DNA of 64,000 nucleotides from Pseudomonas svalbardensis (lineage in GTDB: Bacteria; Pseudomonadota; Gammaproteobacteria; Pseudomonadales; Pseudomonadaceae), in the NCBI RefSeq assembly GCF_030053115.1, contig NZ_CP125619.1, positions 2,047,001-2,111,000 on the forward strand, given 5' to 3'. The position numbers and the translations under genes are program-made. Positions 16,201-24,821 of this stretch are shown in pieces. Each line of letters begins with the position of its first letter. Position 1 is the stretch's first letter. The notes under the pieces were generated by a model. It saw only the letters and a list, made by a program, of their open reading frames with translations. It searched no databases and was not told the origin of the DNA.

Positions 16201-18186
16201 CTGATCGTCGTAGTCGTAGCGTTCGCTTTCGCCGGCGGCATTGGTCGCTTCGATCAAGCGATGACGAGCGTCATAGCGGTAGGCAACCCGTGTTTGCTCG
16301 GTACGCCAGGCGTCTTCCAGGGTGTCGGCCGGATGAAAACGCTGATACTCGACGGCGACGATGTGCCGGCGCTCATAGCGCAACAGAAGGGAGCGCCCTG
16401 CGCCGTTATCGAGGCGCTTGATCCTGTCAGAAGAGTCCCGCTGCACCGTCAGCCGATTGCCGTAGGCATCGCTAATGGCCGTCAGACGCCCTGCACGAAA
16501 GTGGAAATAACGCGCTTTTTCGCCAGCTTGCGCGAGGATCAATTCTTCGGGTTCATCGCCGAGATAAATCGCCGCCCGCGACAGGCTATTGTGAATCGTC
16601 GGGCGCTCGATATTCGGTAGCGGAAAGGTCGTGCGGCGGTTTTCGTGGTCGATCCAGATGACGGTGTCGCCATCGATTTCCAGGTGATGCGCGAGGGAGT
16701 GACTCCAGCCGAATCCGAGCCCGCAATCGATCTCCACCGCACTGGTGCGATAGAGCCGGGTGAAGTCGAACGGCAAAATCCCGTCCAGCGAACCATCGGT
16801 TAGGGTGAGCAGTTCTTCGCCCGTGACCATCGATACCGGACAGCCATTGGTACAGGTCAACGGTCCGCAATCGGCGCTGTCACCGTTGGGGTTTTTCGCT
16901 TGATCCGGGGCATCGTTGCGATGTTCCTGCCTGCCAATCCTGGTCATGGCTTCAGACTTGTCGCGAGCAATGGCCAGCGGATTCTTCACCAACAAAACCG
17001 GCGCAATCCCCGCGGTGATTTGCAACGACACGGCGGGCGCAGGTTTGATCGGTGCATTCCGGGCATTGACCATCAGCGGTTTGAGCGCGCCAGCGTGGGC
17101 TGTCAGGTCGGACTTGGCGGTGAGCTCAGCCAATCGCAAACTGGCGGCCGCCAGCCATTGCCGGGTCTGCGGGGACTTGATCCCGGACAGCACCTTCTCA
17201 CTCAGGCGCAACTCCAGTCCCGCAGGACCGGTAAGGCACACGAGCAGGAAACTGATTAATATCTCCGTACGAATTTCCGCCACGACTTCGGCGATGTACT
17301 GCGGCGGCAGCATCCTCAGCCAACTGGTGAACGCCGCGAGATGAATGAACATCAACGGCTCGTCGCTCAGCATCAGCAACACCTTGGCGATGGACTCCGC
17401 CGAAGCGTTCAGCAGCGTTTCAAGCTCGGATCGGGTCAGGTATTCGAGGAGTTTTTCGCTGTTGGCTTGCAGGTCCGCGATCAGGGCGTAAATCTGTTTC
17501 ACGTCATCCCACAAACCGTTCAGCGAGTTCTCGAAGCCGCGCCAATCGGCTTGTTGCAGCATGCCGTAGCGCTTGATGAAACCGACCTGGGAGAACCCGG
17601 CCCACGCTGGTTCGAACTCGGTCGTCCATTCGTTGCGCAACCAGCGTTCCAGCTCGCCGATGACGCCCTGATAGGAGGCGTAAAGTGCTTTGACGTGATC
17701 AGCGGATACATCGGGAAAGAAGGTGATGCGATAACGCTGGCCGCGCTGGCAATCGCGGATTTCCAGGATGCCGCTGGGGCCGATCTCGTCGTAGATCGGC
17801 TCGCCGAACGTCTGTTCACCCGCCACATCGGAAAGCAAAGGTTCAAGCATCACCGGCGTATTGCCGATCGGCACGAAACGCGCTGCCTCAAACATATGCA
17901 CCAGGGTCAACGGACCGCTGGCCTGGCACGCGGCGACAGTCGCACTGACAGGCGTGGTCGAATTCTTCGGCGCGCTTAGACGGACTTCATTGCCGACCTT
18001 GAATACTTGCTCGACATCCAGGGCCTTGCCGGTCCAGAAATTTTCAGCCCAGGCATCGTAGTCATTGAGGCAGAGCCGAAAGTCATCGAGCAGCGCTTCG
18101 ACATCCGGGTGCTCAGGGTCCATGGCGGCGACCACCAGCAGCCCGATGGTATTGTTCAAGGCCAGGAGGTTGTCAGGTATGAACAT
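13288..18186 (-). CDS. Rhs polymorphic toxin with EndoU-like C-terminal nuclease
   Basis: The 1632-residue protein has an N-terminal region (1–440) with some hydrophobic helices but no PAAR motif. A conserved entry segment PVSMVTGEELLTLTDG lies near residue 450. Many YD repeats (RYDxxGRL type) follow to about residue 1400, then the Rhs core end RYLTPDPSRLAGG…WVDPLGL near residue 1450. Rhs cores form a shell around the toxin and cleave it off after the core motif. The last ~180 residues contain GGHS near 1515, HTFAPENWSDEKIL near 1565 and a final SSYPTGG, the pattern of the bacterial EndoU nuclease family. The usual first histidine (HxxxG) appears replaced by KKILYG. Delivery route is not visible; no VgrG or T6SS gene is nearby. 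The tip is more AT-rich than the core, suggesting tip exchange. Confidence 0.9.
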   Translation of the reverse strand: MFIPDNLLALNNTIGLLVVAAMDPEHPDVEALLDDFRLCLNDYDAWAENFWTGKALDVEQVFKVGNEVRLSAPKNSTTPVSATVAACQASGPLTLVHMFEAARFVPIGNTPVMLEPLLSDVAGEQTFGEPIYDEIGPSGILEIRDCQRGQRYRITFFPDVSADHVKALYASYQGVIGELERWLRNEWTTEFEPAWAGFSQVGFIKRYGMLQQADWRGFENSLNGLWDDVKQIYALIADLQANSEKLLEYLTRSELETLLNASAESIAKVLLMLSDEPLMFIHLAAFTSWLRMLPPQYIAEVVAEIRTEILISFLLVCLTGPAGLELRLSEKVLSGIKSPQTRQWLAAASLRLAELTAKSDLTAHAGALKPLMVNARNAPIKPAPAVSLQITAGIAPVLLVKNPLAIARDKSEAMTRIGRQEHRNDAPDQAKNPNGDSADCGPLTCTNGCPVSMVTGEELLTLTDGSLDGILPFDFTRLYRTSAVEIDCGLGFGWSHSLAHHLEIDGDTVIWIDHENRRTTFPLPNIERPTIHNSLSRAAIYLGDEPEELILAQAGEKARYFHFRAGRLTAISDAYGNRLTVQRDSSDRIKRLDNGAGRSLLLRYERRHIVAVEYQRFHPADTLEDAWRTEQTRVAYRYDARHRLIEATNAAGESERYDYDDQQVILQRQLAGGASFYWEWERAGKAARCVRHWATFSQMDTRYVWDDNGSVRVKNADGSEEIYEHDDRARLVRKVELDGGEHLKAYDDQGRLLAEQNPLGAVTEYRYDEVGRLIALIPPEDEPTTYEYRNGFLHARYRGKAVWKYQRNAHGDVTEATDPDGHVSHFHYDEKGQLLSIRYPDNSRHVFVWNGLGQLVEETLPDGGVRRFSYDALGRQITRQDEHGAVTHYQWDAVGRLIQTTLPTGASRAFSYNAYGKITAERDELGRVTRYEYIDDLHLVSRRINADGTQLKYRYDNAQLLLTEIENESGEKYLLDYTPNGLIRQETGFDGQRTAYAYDLNGHLLEKTEFGEDGSQLVTAYQRDSAGRLLVKTLPDGIKVEYRYDSLGRLVSVDDGHDHPLEFEYDQQDRLISEHQGWGTLHYGYDACGQLNRLRLPDNSKLHYHHAKGGALTAIDLNGTRLTSHTFFAGRELNRQQGLLLSDYQYDDQGRLKAHAVSQHLQPLYRRDYAYSANGNLDSIADTRHGQRNYQYDPLNRLTRVRHTRDDPPETFAHDPAGNLLMQDRPGAAIVKGNRLLMQGDRHYDYDAFGNLIRERRGTGQNLVTEYRYDCQHRLIGATLPNGSHATYRYDAFGRRISKTVDGKTTEFFWQGDHLVAESCGEHYRSYVYEPGSFRPLAMLDGKGPHQACPFYYQLDHLGTPQELTDYSGDIIWAARYTAYGRLTRLNRDTHQVLDQPLRFQGQYFDAETGLHYNRHRYYNPDVGRYLTPDPSRLAGGINGYRYTRNPTGWVDPLGLSENCPQAGTGNCLPPDETGNTKINDGEPDLPYSGTISAAMQKKILYGIRSPRHNSPIGGHSAKVLNSPEYQVDVLQTNRDGTISAKNFKMILERKDGTVGWSAAKSPNRHTFAPENWSDEKILRATDEVARAPGAIIRDEAGMKITQHTKVIDGVEWQVIKENDQITSSYPTGGKP

Positions 18187-18448
18187 TCGCAGTCCCTCGC
18201 GCGGATCAATTCAGAGCGCGAGACTTTGCGGGGGATCGGCGGGGAAAGAAGTCGGGAAAGTAAGTGTTTGGTGTAGGGGAAATCGCTAAATGACGGAGAG
18301 CACTTCGGCGCAGGTTTTAGTACCACTCAGGCATTGCCCGTTGCCCTATGCCAGTCGCGGTCGCTATGCTGCTGAATCCTTTAATCGATCGCGGACCCGG
18401 CCGTACCTGAGCCGCCTCTGGGATGTCATAGAAAACGGATCAGATGCG

Positions 18449-19144
18449 ATGAATGCACCGCTGAATGAATTCGGCCCGATCAAGGCCGTGATTTTCGATA
18501 TGGACGGCTTGTTGCTGGACACCGAGGGCATTTACACCGAGGTCACGTCCATGATTGCCGCGCGTTACGGTCGGGTCTTCGATTGGAGCGTCAAACAGCA
18601 CATCATCGGCCGTGGCGCGGGTGATCTGGCGCGTTATGTGGTCGAGGCGCTGGACCTGCCGATCACCGCCGAAGAGTTCCTGGTGATCCGCGAACCGCTG
18701 ATGCGTGAGCGTTTTCCTACAGCGCTGGCGATGCCTGGCGCGCAGGAGCTGGTTCGGCATTTGAAGGCCAACAACATTCCGATCGCGGTGGGCACCAGTT
18801 CGTCGCGTCAGTCGTTCGGCCAGAAAACCACGTTGCACCGCGACTGGTTCGCGCTGTTCGATTTCATCGTGACGGCCGATGATCCTGAAGTCGGCGCGGC
18901 CAAACCGGCACCGGACATCTTCCTCACGGCGGCGCGGCGCCTGGGTGTAGCGCCTGAAGATTGCCTGGTGTTCGAGGATTCACCGTTCGGTGTCACGGCG
19001 GCGAAAGCGGCGGGGATGACCGCGATTGCGATCCCGGATGCGGCGATGGCTGACGAAAAATACGCACACGCCGATGGCATTCTTCGTACGCTGAAAGCGT
19101 TCAATCCGAGCGCTTGCGGTTTGCCAGCGCTCGAATGGGCTTAA
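18449..19144 (+). CDS. HAD-superfamily phosphatase (beta-phosphoglucomutase-like subfamily)
   Basis: The 231-residue product has all HAD motifs. FDMDGLLLDTE (motif I, nucleophile and acid/base aspartates) lies near residue 15, GTSSSR is motif II, and AAKPAPDIF and VFEDSPFGVTAAKAAGM are motifs III and IV. The subfamily dephosphorylates small sugar or glycerol phosphates. The ATG at 18449 (MNAPLNEFG) is chosen because the conserved fold starts right after it; an earlier in-frame ATG at 18290 would add about 53 residues of unlikely sequence. It is monocistronic with a strong terminator. Confidence 0.88.
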   Translation: MNAPLNEFGPIKAVIFDMDGLLLDTEGIYTEVTSMIAARYGRVFDWSVKQHIIGRGAGDLARYVVEALDLPITAEEFLVIREPLMRERFPTALAMPGAQELVRHLKANNIPIAVGTSSSRQSFGQKTTLHRDWFALFDFIVTADDPEVGAAKPAPDIFLTAARRLGVAPEDCLVFEDSPFGVTAAKAAGMTAIAIPDAAMADEKYAHADGILRTLKAFNPSACGLPALEWA

Positions 19145-19157
19145 AGCTGCGTACATG

Positions 19158-19198
19158 AAAACGCCGGCAACCTGGTCAGGGTTGCCAGCGTTTTTTTA
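19158..19198 (+). terminator. Intrinsic terminator between convergent genes
   Basis: A long stem, AACGC-GGCAACC with GGTTGCC-GCGTT and one mismatch, has a 7-nt loop and T7. It ends the phosphatase gene and may also act on the convergent SDR gene. Confidence 0.9.
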
Positions 19199-19214
19199 TG
19201 CGTGATTCAGAACA

Positions 19215-19961
19215 TCAGGCGCCGAAACCACCGTCGATGGTCAGGCTGGCACCGGTGATGTAGCCGGCTTCGGGACCCACGAGGTAGGCGACGAAACTGG
19301 CGATTTCTTCCGCTTTGCCATAACGACCCACCGCCATCAATGGGATCAGGCTTTCGGCGAAGTCACCACTGGCGGGGTTCATGTCAGTGTCAACCGGGCC
19401 CGGCTGCACGTTGTTGATGGTGATGCCGCGCGGGCCGAGGTCACGCGCCAGGCCTTTGGTCAGGCCGACCAGCGCCGACTTGCTCATGGCGTAAGGGCCA
19501 CCTCCGGCGAACGGCATGCGGTCGGCGTTGGTGCTGCCGATGTTGATGATGCGACCGCCTTCGGTCATGTGTTTGGCTGCGGCCTGGGTGGCGATGAATA
19601 CGCTGCGCACGTTGATCGCGAGGGTCTGGTCGAAGTCTTCGAGTTTGAAATCTTCCAGCGGTGCAACGGCCAGCACGCCTGCGTTGTTGACCAGAATGTC
19701 CAGGCGGCCAAAGGCTTTTACGGTGGCGGTCACGGCGTTGCGGATGGCCTCGGCGTCGGCGCTGTCAGCCTTGATGGCGAGGGCTTTGCCGCCGTCACCG
19801 GTGATGCTGTTTTGCAATTCTTCGGCTTTGGCCGTGGAGCTGACGTAGGTGAAGGCCACTGTCGCGCCTTCAGCGGCCAGGCGTTTGACAATGGCGGCGC
19901 CGATACCGCGGGATCCGCCTTGAATCAAAGCCACTTTGCCGCTGAGGTTCTGAGTAGTCAT
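19215..19961 (-). CDS. SDR-family NAD(P)-dependent oxidoreductase
   Basis: The 248-residue protein is a classical short-chain dehydrogenase. The cofactor loop GGSRGIGAAI lies near residue 15, NNAG near residue 90, catalytic serine in NIGST near 142 and the YxxxK motif (YAMSK) near 156, with a C-terminal GASLTIDGGF. The fold resembles FabG, but single SDRs like this act on varied alcohols and ketones; the substrate is unknown. It is divergent from a LysR regulator 125 bp away, which probably controls it. Confidence 0.9.
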   Translation of the reverse strand: MTTQNLSGKVALIQGGSRGIGAAIVKRLAAEGATVAFTYVSSTAKAEELQNSITGDGGKALAIKADSADAEAIRNAVTATVKAFGRLDILVNNAGVLAVAPLEDFKLEDFDQTLAINVRSVFIATQAAAKHMTEGGRIINIGSTNADRMPFAGGGPYAMSKSALVGLTKGLARDLGPRGITINNVQPGPVDTDMNPASGDFAESLIPLMAVGRYGKAEEIASFVAYLVGPEAGYITGASLTIDGGFGA

Positions 19962-20086
19962 ATCGATCTCCAGAGTCCCGAGGCGAGATGTCTCGGTTGA
20001 TGGAGCCTAGTATCGATTCAGGATTACCGGCTGTGTAGACGGTAATTGCGATAGTCTGTGTAAACCAGAAGTTTATAGTGGTGCTT

Positions 20087-21010
20087 ATGGAAACCTTCAG
20101 CAGTATCGAATGCTTCGTGCGCAGTGCCGAGGTCGGCAGCTTCGCCGAAGCCGCGCGCCGCCTGAGTCTGACCCCGGCGGCGGTGGGTAAGAGCGTCGCC
20201 AAACTTGAGGCGCGACTGGGTGTGCGGCTGTTTCAGCGCAGCACTCGCAGCCTGACGCTCACTGAAGCGGGTCATCGGTTTCTCGGTGAAGTGAGTTCCA
20301 GTCTTCACACGATCCAGAATGCCGTGGCCAATCTGGCCAGCGCCGAGGGGCTACCTGCGGGGACGTTGAAGGTCAGCATGGGTACCGTGTTCGGGCGTTT
20401 GTACATCGTGCCGTTGCTCGGGGAGTTTCTGCGACGCTTTCCGGCGATCAACCCGGACTGGCATTTCGATAATCGTCAGGTCGATCTGATTGCTCAGGGG
20501 TTCGATGCGGCGATTGGTGGGGGATTCGAGCTGCCGCAGGGGGTGGTGGCGCGTAAGCTGACGCCGGCGCATCGGGTGTTGGTAGCATCAGCCGACTATC
20601 TTGCAGGGCGTGAGGTGATTGCCGAGCCCGATGATCTGAAGCATCACGATGGCATCCTGATTCGATCGCCGCAGACCGGTCGTGTGCGTTCCTGGCAATT
20701 GACCAGTCGCACCCAGCAACACAGCCCGCTGACGCTCAAGGCGCGGATGACCATGAGTGATTCGGAGGCGGCCTGCGCCACGGCCGCCCAAGGGTTGGGC
20801 ATTGCGCTGGTGAGCATGCCGTTTGCCGTGGGCTACCTGGAGGCCGGGACCTTGCAGCGGGTGCTGCCGGACTGGTATGTCGACGATGGCAACATTTCGA
20901 TTTATTACGCGGAGCACAAACTGCTGCCCGGCAAGACCCGGGCGTTTGTGGATTTCGTCATTGAGCAGTTTGCGGAGCAGGGGTTGGGGCAGCGGTTCAG
21001 TGCACTATGA
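20087..21010 (+). CDS. LysR-family transcriptional regulator
   Basis: The 307-residue protein has the LysR N-terminal winged helix (METFSSIECFVRSAEVGSFAEAARRLSLTPAAVGKSVAKLE) and a periplasmic-binding-protein-like effector domain after residue 90. The start at 20087 is preferred over a GTG three codons upstream because it gives the standard LysR N-terminus. It is transcribed away from the SDR gene, the usual arrangement for a LysR activator and its target; the shared 125-bp gap is AT-rich for this genome. The inducer is unknown. Confidence 0.92.
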   Translation: METFSSIECFVRSAEVGSFAEAARRLSLTPAAVGKSVAKLEARLGVRLFQRSTRSLTLTEAGHRFLGEVSSSLHTIQNAVANLASAEGLPAGTLKVSMGTVFGRLYIVPLLGEFLRRFPAINPDWHFDNRQVDLIAQGFDAAIGGGFELPQGVVARKLTPAHRVLVASADYLAGREVIAEPDDLKHHDGILIRSPQTGRVRSWQLTSRTQQHSPLTLKARMTMSDSEAACATAAQGLGIALVSMPFAVGYLEAGTLQRVLPDWYVDDGNISIYYAEHKLLPGKTRAFVDFVIEQFAEQGLGQRFSAL

Positions 21011-21035
21011 GCCGGCTTCAAAACCGAGGCGCGGC

Positions 21036-21114
21036 CATCGCGAGCAAGCTCGGCTCCCACAGCGGATTTGTGAACGCCGCAGATCCAATGTGGGAGCCGA
21101 GCTTGCTCGCGATG
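21036..21114. repeat. REP doublet
   Basis: Two inverted copies of a CATCGCGAGCAAGCTCGG…CTCCCACA unit flank a 27-nt spacer between the LysR and racemase genes, forming one long hairpin. It is of the Pseudomonas REP type. Confidence 0.88.
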
Positions 21115-21128
21115 AACGATGACGCGGT

Positions 21129-21857
21129 CTACCTGCCAAACCGCCCAGGCCAGCCAATAATTTTCTTCGGCCGCGGCGTCGCATAAGTCCGCACTTTCGA
21201 CGTCGACAATCCCAATCGCACCAACGACTCGGCAATCGTCACCGCCGCCGTCACACCATCCACCACCGGCACGCCAGTGCGCTGACGAATCTGTTCATCC
21301 AGCCCGGCCATGCCGCCGCAGCCCAGGCAAATCACCTCGGCCTTGTCTTCAAGCACGGCCAATTCCGCCTGACGAATAATTGCCTCCAGCGCACGCTCGG
21401 GATCGGATTCCAGTTCCAGCACCGCCAAACCACTGGCCCGCACCGACGCGCAACGGTCCCAGAGTCCGGACAGTTTGAGGCGATCCACGATCAATGGGAC
21501 GGTGCGGTCCAGCGTGGTGACCACCGAGTAGGCATGGCCGAGGAACATGGCGGTACTGGCCGCCGCATCGGTGATGTCCACCACCGGCACGTTGAGCAAC
21601 TCCTGCAAACCCTCGCGGCCGTGCTCGCCGTAACCGGCCTGGATCACGGCATCGAAGGGTTGGTCGTAGGACATCACCCGGTCCATCACCGCGATAGCAG
21701 CCAGATAACTTTCGAAATTGCCTTCGATGGAGTCAGCACCGAAGTAGGGCGTCAGGCCGATGATTTCTGTGCCGGGCGCGGCCACGGACTGAGCCGAGCG
21801 TGCGATGGCCTGGGTAATGGACTCGGTGGTGTTGACGTTGACCACGAGAATTCGCAT
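21129..21857 (-). CDS. Aspartate/glutamate (hydantoin) racemase family protein
   Basis: The 242-residue protein fits the Asp/Glu/hydantoin racemase family: MRILVVNVNTTESIT at the N-terminus, and cysteine-containing CLGCGGM near residue 185, followed by GVPVVDGVTAAV. Hydantoin racemases of this group use two active-site cysteines; the second conserved position appears changed to QAGYG near residue 75, so catalysis should be checked. It lies 56 bp downstream of an NCS1 permease in the same operon. That suggests uptake and stereochemical conversion of a hydantoin- or allantoin-like compound, though no hydantoinase gene is in the window. Confidence 0.85.
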   Translation of the reverse strand: MRILVVNVNTTESITQAIARSAQSVAAPGTEIIGLTPYFGADSIEGNFESYLAAIAVMDRVMSYDQPFDAVIQAGYGEHGREGLQELLNVPVVDITDAAASTAMFLGHAYSVVTTLDRTVPLIVDRLKLSGLWDRCASVRASGLAVLELESDPERALEAIIRQAELAVLEDKAEVICLGCGGMAGLDEQIRQRTGVPVVDGVTAAVTIAESLVRLGLSTSKVRTYATPRPKKIIGWPGRFGR

Positions 21858-21913
21858 GGGAAGTCCTTATAACAGGTGGTTCTGCGGCCCCAAGGTGCCG
21901 GGCCGCCAAGGGG

Positions 21914-23455
21914 TTAATGACTGACGTTATCGACGGCGATGGCTTCGCCGCTGACGTCTGCGTAATGGGGCTGCCGTTTGGCGATGATCAGGTAGAGCAT
22001 CCCGGCAATCCCGGCCCCAATCAGCCAGGAGAAGGGCGATACGCTGTCGAAGCCCGGGACCAGCGCCAGGACGATGGCGATCAGCGCGGCAGGAATGAAC
22101 GCCGCGACGGCGCGTAAATTGACTCCGCGGCTGTAGTAATAAGCGCCGTTGGGGTCTTCGCTGTACAACTGCGGCACGTTGACCTGACCTTTTCGTACGA
22201 GCCAGTAGTCGACCATGATCACCCCGTACAACGGGCCGAGCAGGGCGCCAAGGCCGGACAGGAAATACACGATCACCAGCGGGCTGTTGTAGAGGTTCCA
22301 CGGCAGGATCAGCACCGCGATGGTCGCGCTGATCAGCCCGGCGCGGCGGAACGTCAGGTATTTGGGCGCCAGATTGCTCAGCACGAAGGCCGGAGCGACG
22401 AAGTTGGCCATGATGTTCACCGCCACGGTGACGATCAGGAACGCCAGGCAGCCGAGCACCAGAAAGAAGGTGTTGGGGATCGAGGCAATAATTTCCGTCG
22501 GGCTTTCGATGATCCGTCCATTGATCTGAAATTGCGCGCCGCAGAGCAGGACTGTGATGCAGGCGAACACCAGAATATTTACCGGCAGGCCCCAGAAATT
22601 GCCGACCTTGATGGTCTTGCGGCACGGTGACGAGCGAGCGAAGTCGCAGAAGTTGAGGATCAGCGTGCCGTAGATCGACAGCCACAACGCACCACCGGCA
22701 AAGATGTTGCGCCACATCTCGCCGCCGGTCAGCGGTTCGCGGATCGACCAGGCGATGGTCGCGTTGGCCTGAAAGTACATCCACCCGGCAAGAGCGGCGA
22801 CGGTCAGCAGAATCACTGGCCCGGCGAACGCTTCGTAGCGCCGCACCATTTCCATGCCATAGGCGAGAATCGCCAGTTGCACGAACCAGATCGCCACGAA
22901 GCACACCCAGCCCAGGCTTGATAGGCCGAGGATTGAGTTGTGGTCGTAGTCAGCGAAACCTGGATGAACCGCTGTCAGCAGTACCCGAAAGACCACCGAG
23001 GCCAGGTACGTCTGAATTCCGAACCAGGCGATGGCGATAACGGCACGAATCAACGCAGGAATCTGCGCCCCGTGAATGCCGAAACTGATCCGGCTGATGA
23101 CAGGAAACGGCACGCCGGTTTTTTGCCCCATGTAACCCGAGAGGTTCATGAAGCAATACACCAACGCCGCGCCGATCCCCAGGGACAGCAGGATTTGCCA
23201 GCCGCCCAGTCCGAGCGCATACAGCCCGATGGCGAATGAGTAATTGGCGATGTTATGAACGTCGTTGGTCCACAGGGCGAAAATGCTGTAGCGGCCCCAA
23301 CGTCGACCTTCGGCTTTGGTCGGCGCCAGGTCCTTGTTGTGCAGGCGGGGGCTGAGTACGACGGGTTCTTGAAACGTTTGGTCGTGAGGGGTTGAAGTGG
23401 GTGGGAAGGGGGGCAGATCCAGCGCGATGTTGTTGTTGGAGAGGCTAGTACGCAT
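21914..23455 (-). CDS. NCS1-family nucleobase/hydantoin:cation symporter
   Basis: The 513-residue protein has about twelve hydrophobic segments and the NCS1 N-terminal motif LWTNDVHNIANYSFAIGLYALG near residue 65, as in Mhp1 and allantoin permeases. Family members import hydantoins, allantoin, purines or pyrimidines with Na+ or H+. The ATG at 23455 (MRTSLSNNN) has GGAG 9–12 nt upstream; an in-frame ATG at 23539 would add 28 residues that look non-conserved. It is followed by the racemase in one operon. Confidence 0.9.
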   Translation of the reverse strand: MRTSLSNNNIALDLPPFPPTSTPHDQTFQEPVVLSPRLHNKDLAPTKAEGRRWGRYSIFALWTNDVHNIANYSFAIGLYALGLGGWQILLSLGIGAALVYCFMNLSGYMGQKTGVPFPVISRISFGIHGAQIPALIRAVIAIAWFGIQTYLASVVFRVLLTAVHPGFADYDHNSILGLSSLGWVCFVAIWFVQLAILAYGMEMVRRYEAFAGPVILLTVAALAGWMYFQANATIAWSIREPLTGGEMWRNIFAGGALWLSIYGTLILNFCDFARSSPCRKTIKVGNFWGLPVNILVFACITVLLCGAQFQINGRIIESPTEIIASIPNTFFLVLGCLAFLIVTVAVNIMANFVAPAFVLSNLAPKYLTFRRAGLISATIAVLILPWNLYNSPLVIVYFLSGLGALLGPLYGVIMVDYWLVRKGQVNVPQLYSEDPNGAYYYSRGVNLRAVAAFIPAALIAIVLALVPGFDSVSPFSWLIGAGIAGMLYLIIAKRQPHYADVSGEAIAVDNVSH

Positions 23456-23837
23456 TCCGGCAGGCTCCGAGCTTGGCGTCGCGATGACTGTGCATGAGCG
23501 TTGGCTCGACAAATCTTCGTCGCGGGCAGTCAGCATCATTGGTTACGGGGCATCTGCAGCCTGTACGGGATAGGGCGCTTCAGGCTTGCGGATCTAAAAT
23601 GTGTGTATGTTTTGATGTGATTGTATACAAAACATGTATGCACTTAAGCCAGATCCATGCCAGTCAGCGATCTATGAATTTCACCGTTAATTTCGTTTTG
23701 TTATCTGTTTGCGATAAGTATCTGAAATAAAGGCGATAAAAATTGACTGTTTGAACAGGTATTTATTTTTCAGTGGGATGTGTACGAAAGGTCGACTGAG
23801 GAAGTCTGAAGAGGGGCGTGTAACTTTTTGGGGCGCT
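23456..23837. other. AT-rich regulatory spacer upstream of the NCS1 operon
   Basis: No supported gene was found. The stretch is visibly AT-rich compared with the surroundings. It contains the perfect palindrome TTGTATACAA (listed separately) and CTGTT/AACAG arms (around 23746–23757). It should carry the promoter of the permease operon. Confidence 0.5.
23621..23630. promoter_or_regulatory. Candidate GntR-type operator upstream of the NCS1 permease
   Basis: TTGTATACAA is a perfect 10-bp palindrome about 170 bp before the permease start. Its TTGT…ACAA arms are those of FadR-subfamily GntR operators. No regulator gene for it is adjacent. Confidence 0.45.
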
Positions 23838-23890
23838 GAAATGAAAAGTGCACACACAAATGGCACCTATGGTGACATTCGTGTGTACAC
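23838..23890 (-). terminator. Unusual AT-rich terminator of cysH (43-nt imperfect palindrome)
   Basis: Positions 23848–23890 form two 20-nt arms around a TAT loop, with 17 of 20 positions paired. On the minus strand the hairpin follows the cysH stop by 17 nt and is followed by TTTTCATTTC. The arms are rich in alternating GT/CA rather than GC. It could also be an operator. Confidence 0.65.
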
Positions 23891-23907
23891 ATTTATTGAG
23901 GCGGTTT

Positions 23908-24648
23908 TCAAGCCTTGGATTTGCTGATGATGTTGCCCGCATGCAGACCGCATTCCTTCTGCGTCGCTTCTTCCCACCACCAACGACCTTCGCGCTCGTG
24001 CTGGTTCGGCAACACCGGACGGGTGCAGGGCTCGCAGCCGATGCTGATGAACCCGCGTTCGTGCAGGCTGTTGTACGGCAGCTCCAGCATACGGATGTAA
24101 CCCCAGATCTCTTCACTGGTCATTTGCGCCAGTGGGTTGAATTTGTACAGGGTGCGTTCTGGAGTAGAGAACGCGGTATCAATTTCCAGCACCGCGACGG
24201 CGCTGCGAGTTCCAGGGCTCTGATCACGACGCTGCCCGGTGGCCCAGGCCGTCACTCCCGAGAGCTTGCGACGTAGCGGCTCGATCTTGCGGATGCCGCA
24301 GCATTCGCCATGGCCGTCCTTGTAGAAACTGAACAGGCCTTTTTCCTTCACGAAAGGTTCGAGCTTGGTGTAGTCCGGCGACACCAGTTCGATGTCGATC
24401 TTGTAGTGCTCGCGCACCTGATCGATGAAGCGGTAGGTCTCGGGGTGCAAGCGGCCGGTGTCGAGGCTGAACACTTTGACGTTCTTGTTCAGCTTCCAGG
24501 CCATGTCCACCAGCACCACGTCTTCGGCGCCGCTGAAAGATATCCACAGGTCATCGCCAAACTCAGCGAACGCGAGTTTCAGGATGTCCTGTGCGGATTT
24601 GTTGGCATAGGTCGTGGCGAGTTCCACGACGTCGAACGTTGGGCTCAT
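23908..24648 (-). CDS. cysH: Adenylyl-sulfate (APS)-type reductase of sulfate assimilation
   Basis: The 246-residue enzyme reduces APS to sulfite with thioredoxin-type electrons in cysteine biosynthesis. It has the nucleotide-binding [23 protein letters not shown], and the four cysteines of a [4Fe-4S] cluster: the CC pair in GECCGIRK near residue 130 and GCEPCTRP near 212. The catalytic cysteine lies in ECGLH near the C-terminus. The cluster cysteines mark an APS-reducing enzyme, as in other Pseudomonas, rather than an enteric PAPS reductase. GGAAG precedes the ATG. It is divergent from thrH. Confidence 0.95.
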   Translation of the reverse strand: MSPTFDVVELATTYANKSAQDILKLAFAEFGDDLWISFSGAEDVVLVDMAWKLNKNVKVFSLDTGRLHPETYRFIDQVREHYKIDIELVSPDYTKLEPFVKEKGLFSFYKDGHGECCGIRKIEPLRRKLSGVTAWATGQRRDQSPGTRSAVAVLEIDTAFSTPERTLYKFNPLAQMTSEEIWGYIRMLELPYNSLHERGFISIGCEPCTRPVLPNQHEREGRWWWEEATQKECGLHAGNIISKSKA

Positions 24649-24821
24649 CAGGGCGGCTTCCTACAGGTCGGTGGCGCTGGGCGCTCTATATGGGGCTGAT
24701 GGTAACAAAATCCTGCTGCTGCTGGCGCGCCCTCTGCGTTGCACCCGCCAGCCTGAGTCGCTAGAGTTCGGCAGTCCTTTTGCTCGCTCGACTCAATAAT
24801 CAATACAAATGGGAGTGTCTT

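Noticed and set aside
13830..16500. Tandem repeats considered as a possible CRISPR array
   Set aside because: The repeats are coding YD repeats of the Rhs protein, with no constant repeat and unique spacers. REP doublets elsewhere were also considered and have only one or two units.
14812..16620. 602-codon plus-strand frame
   Set aside because: Antisense to the Rhs YD repeats; the apparent Val/Gln-rich repeats mirror the Rhs repeats.
23746..23757. CTGTTTGAACAG as a LexA box
   Set aside because: LexA boxes need CTG-N10-CAG; this has only six central bases.
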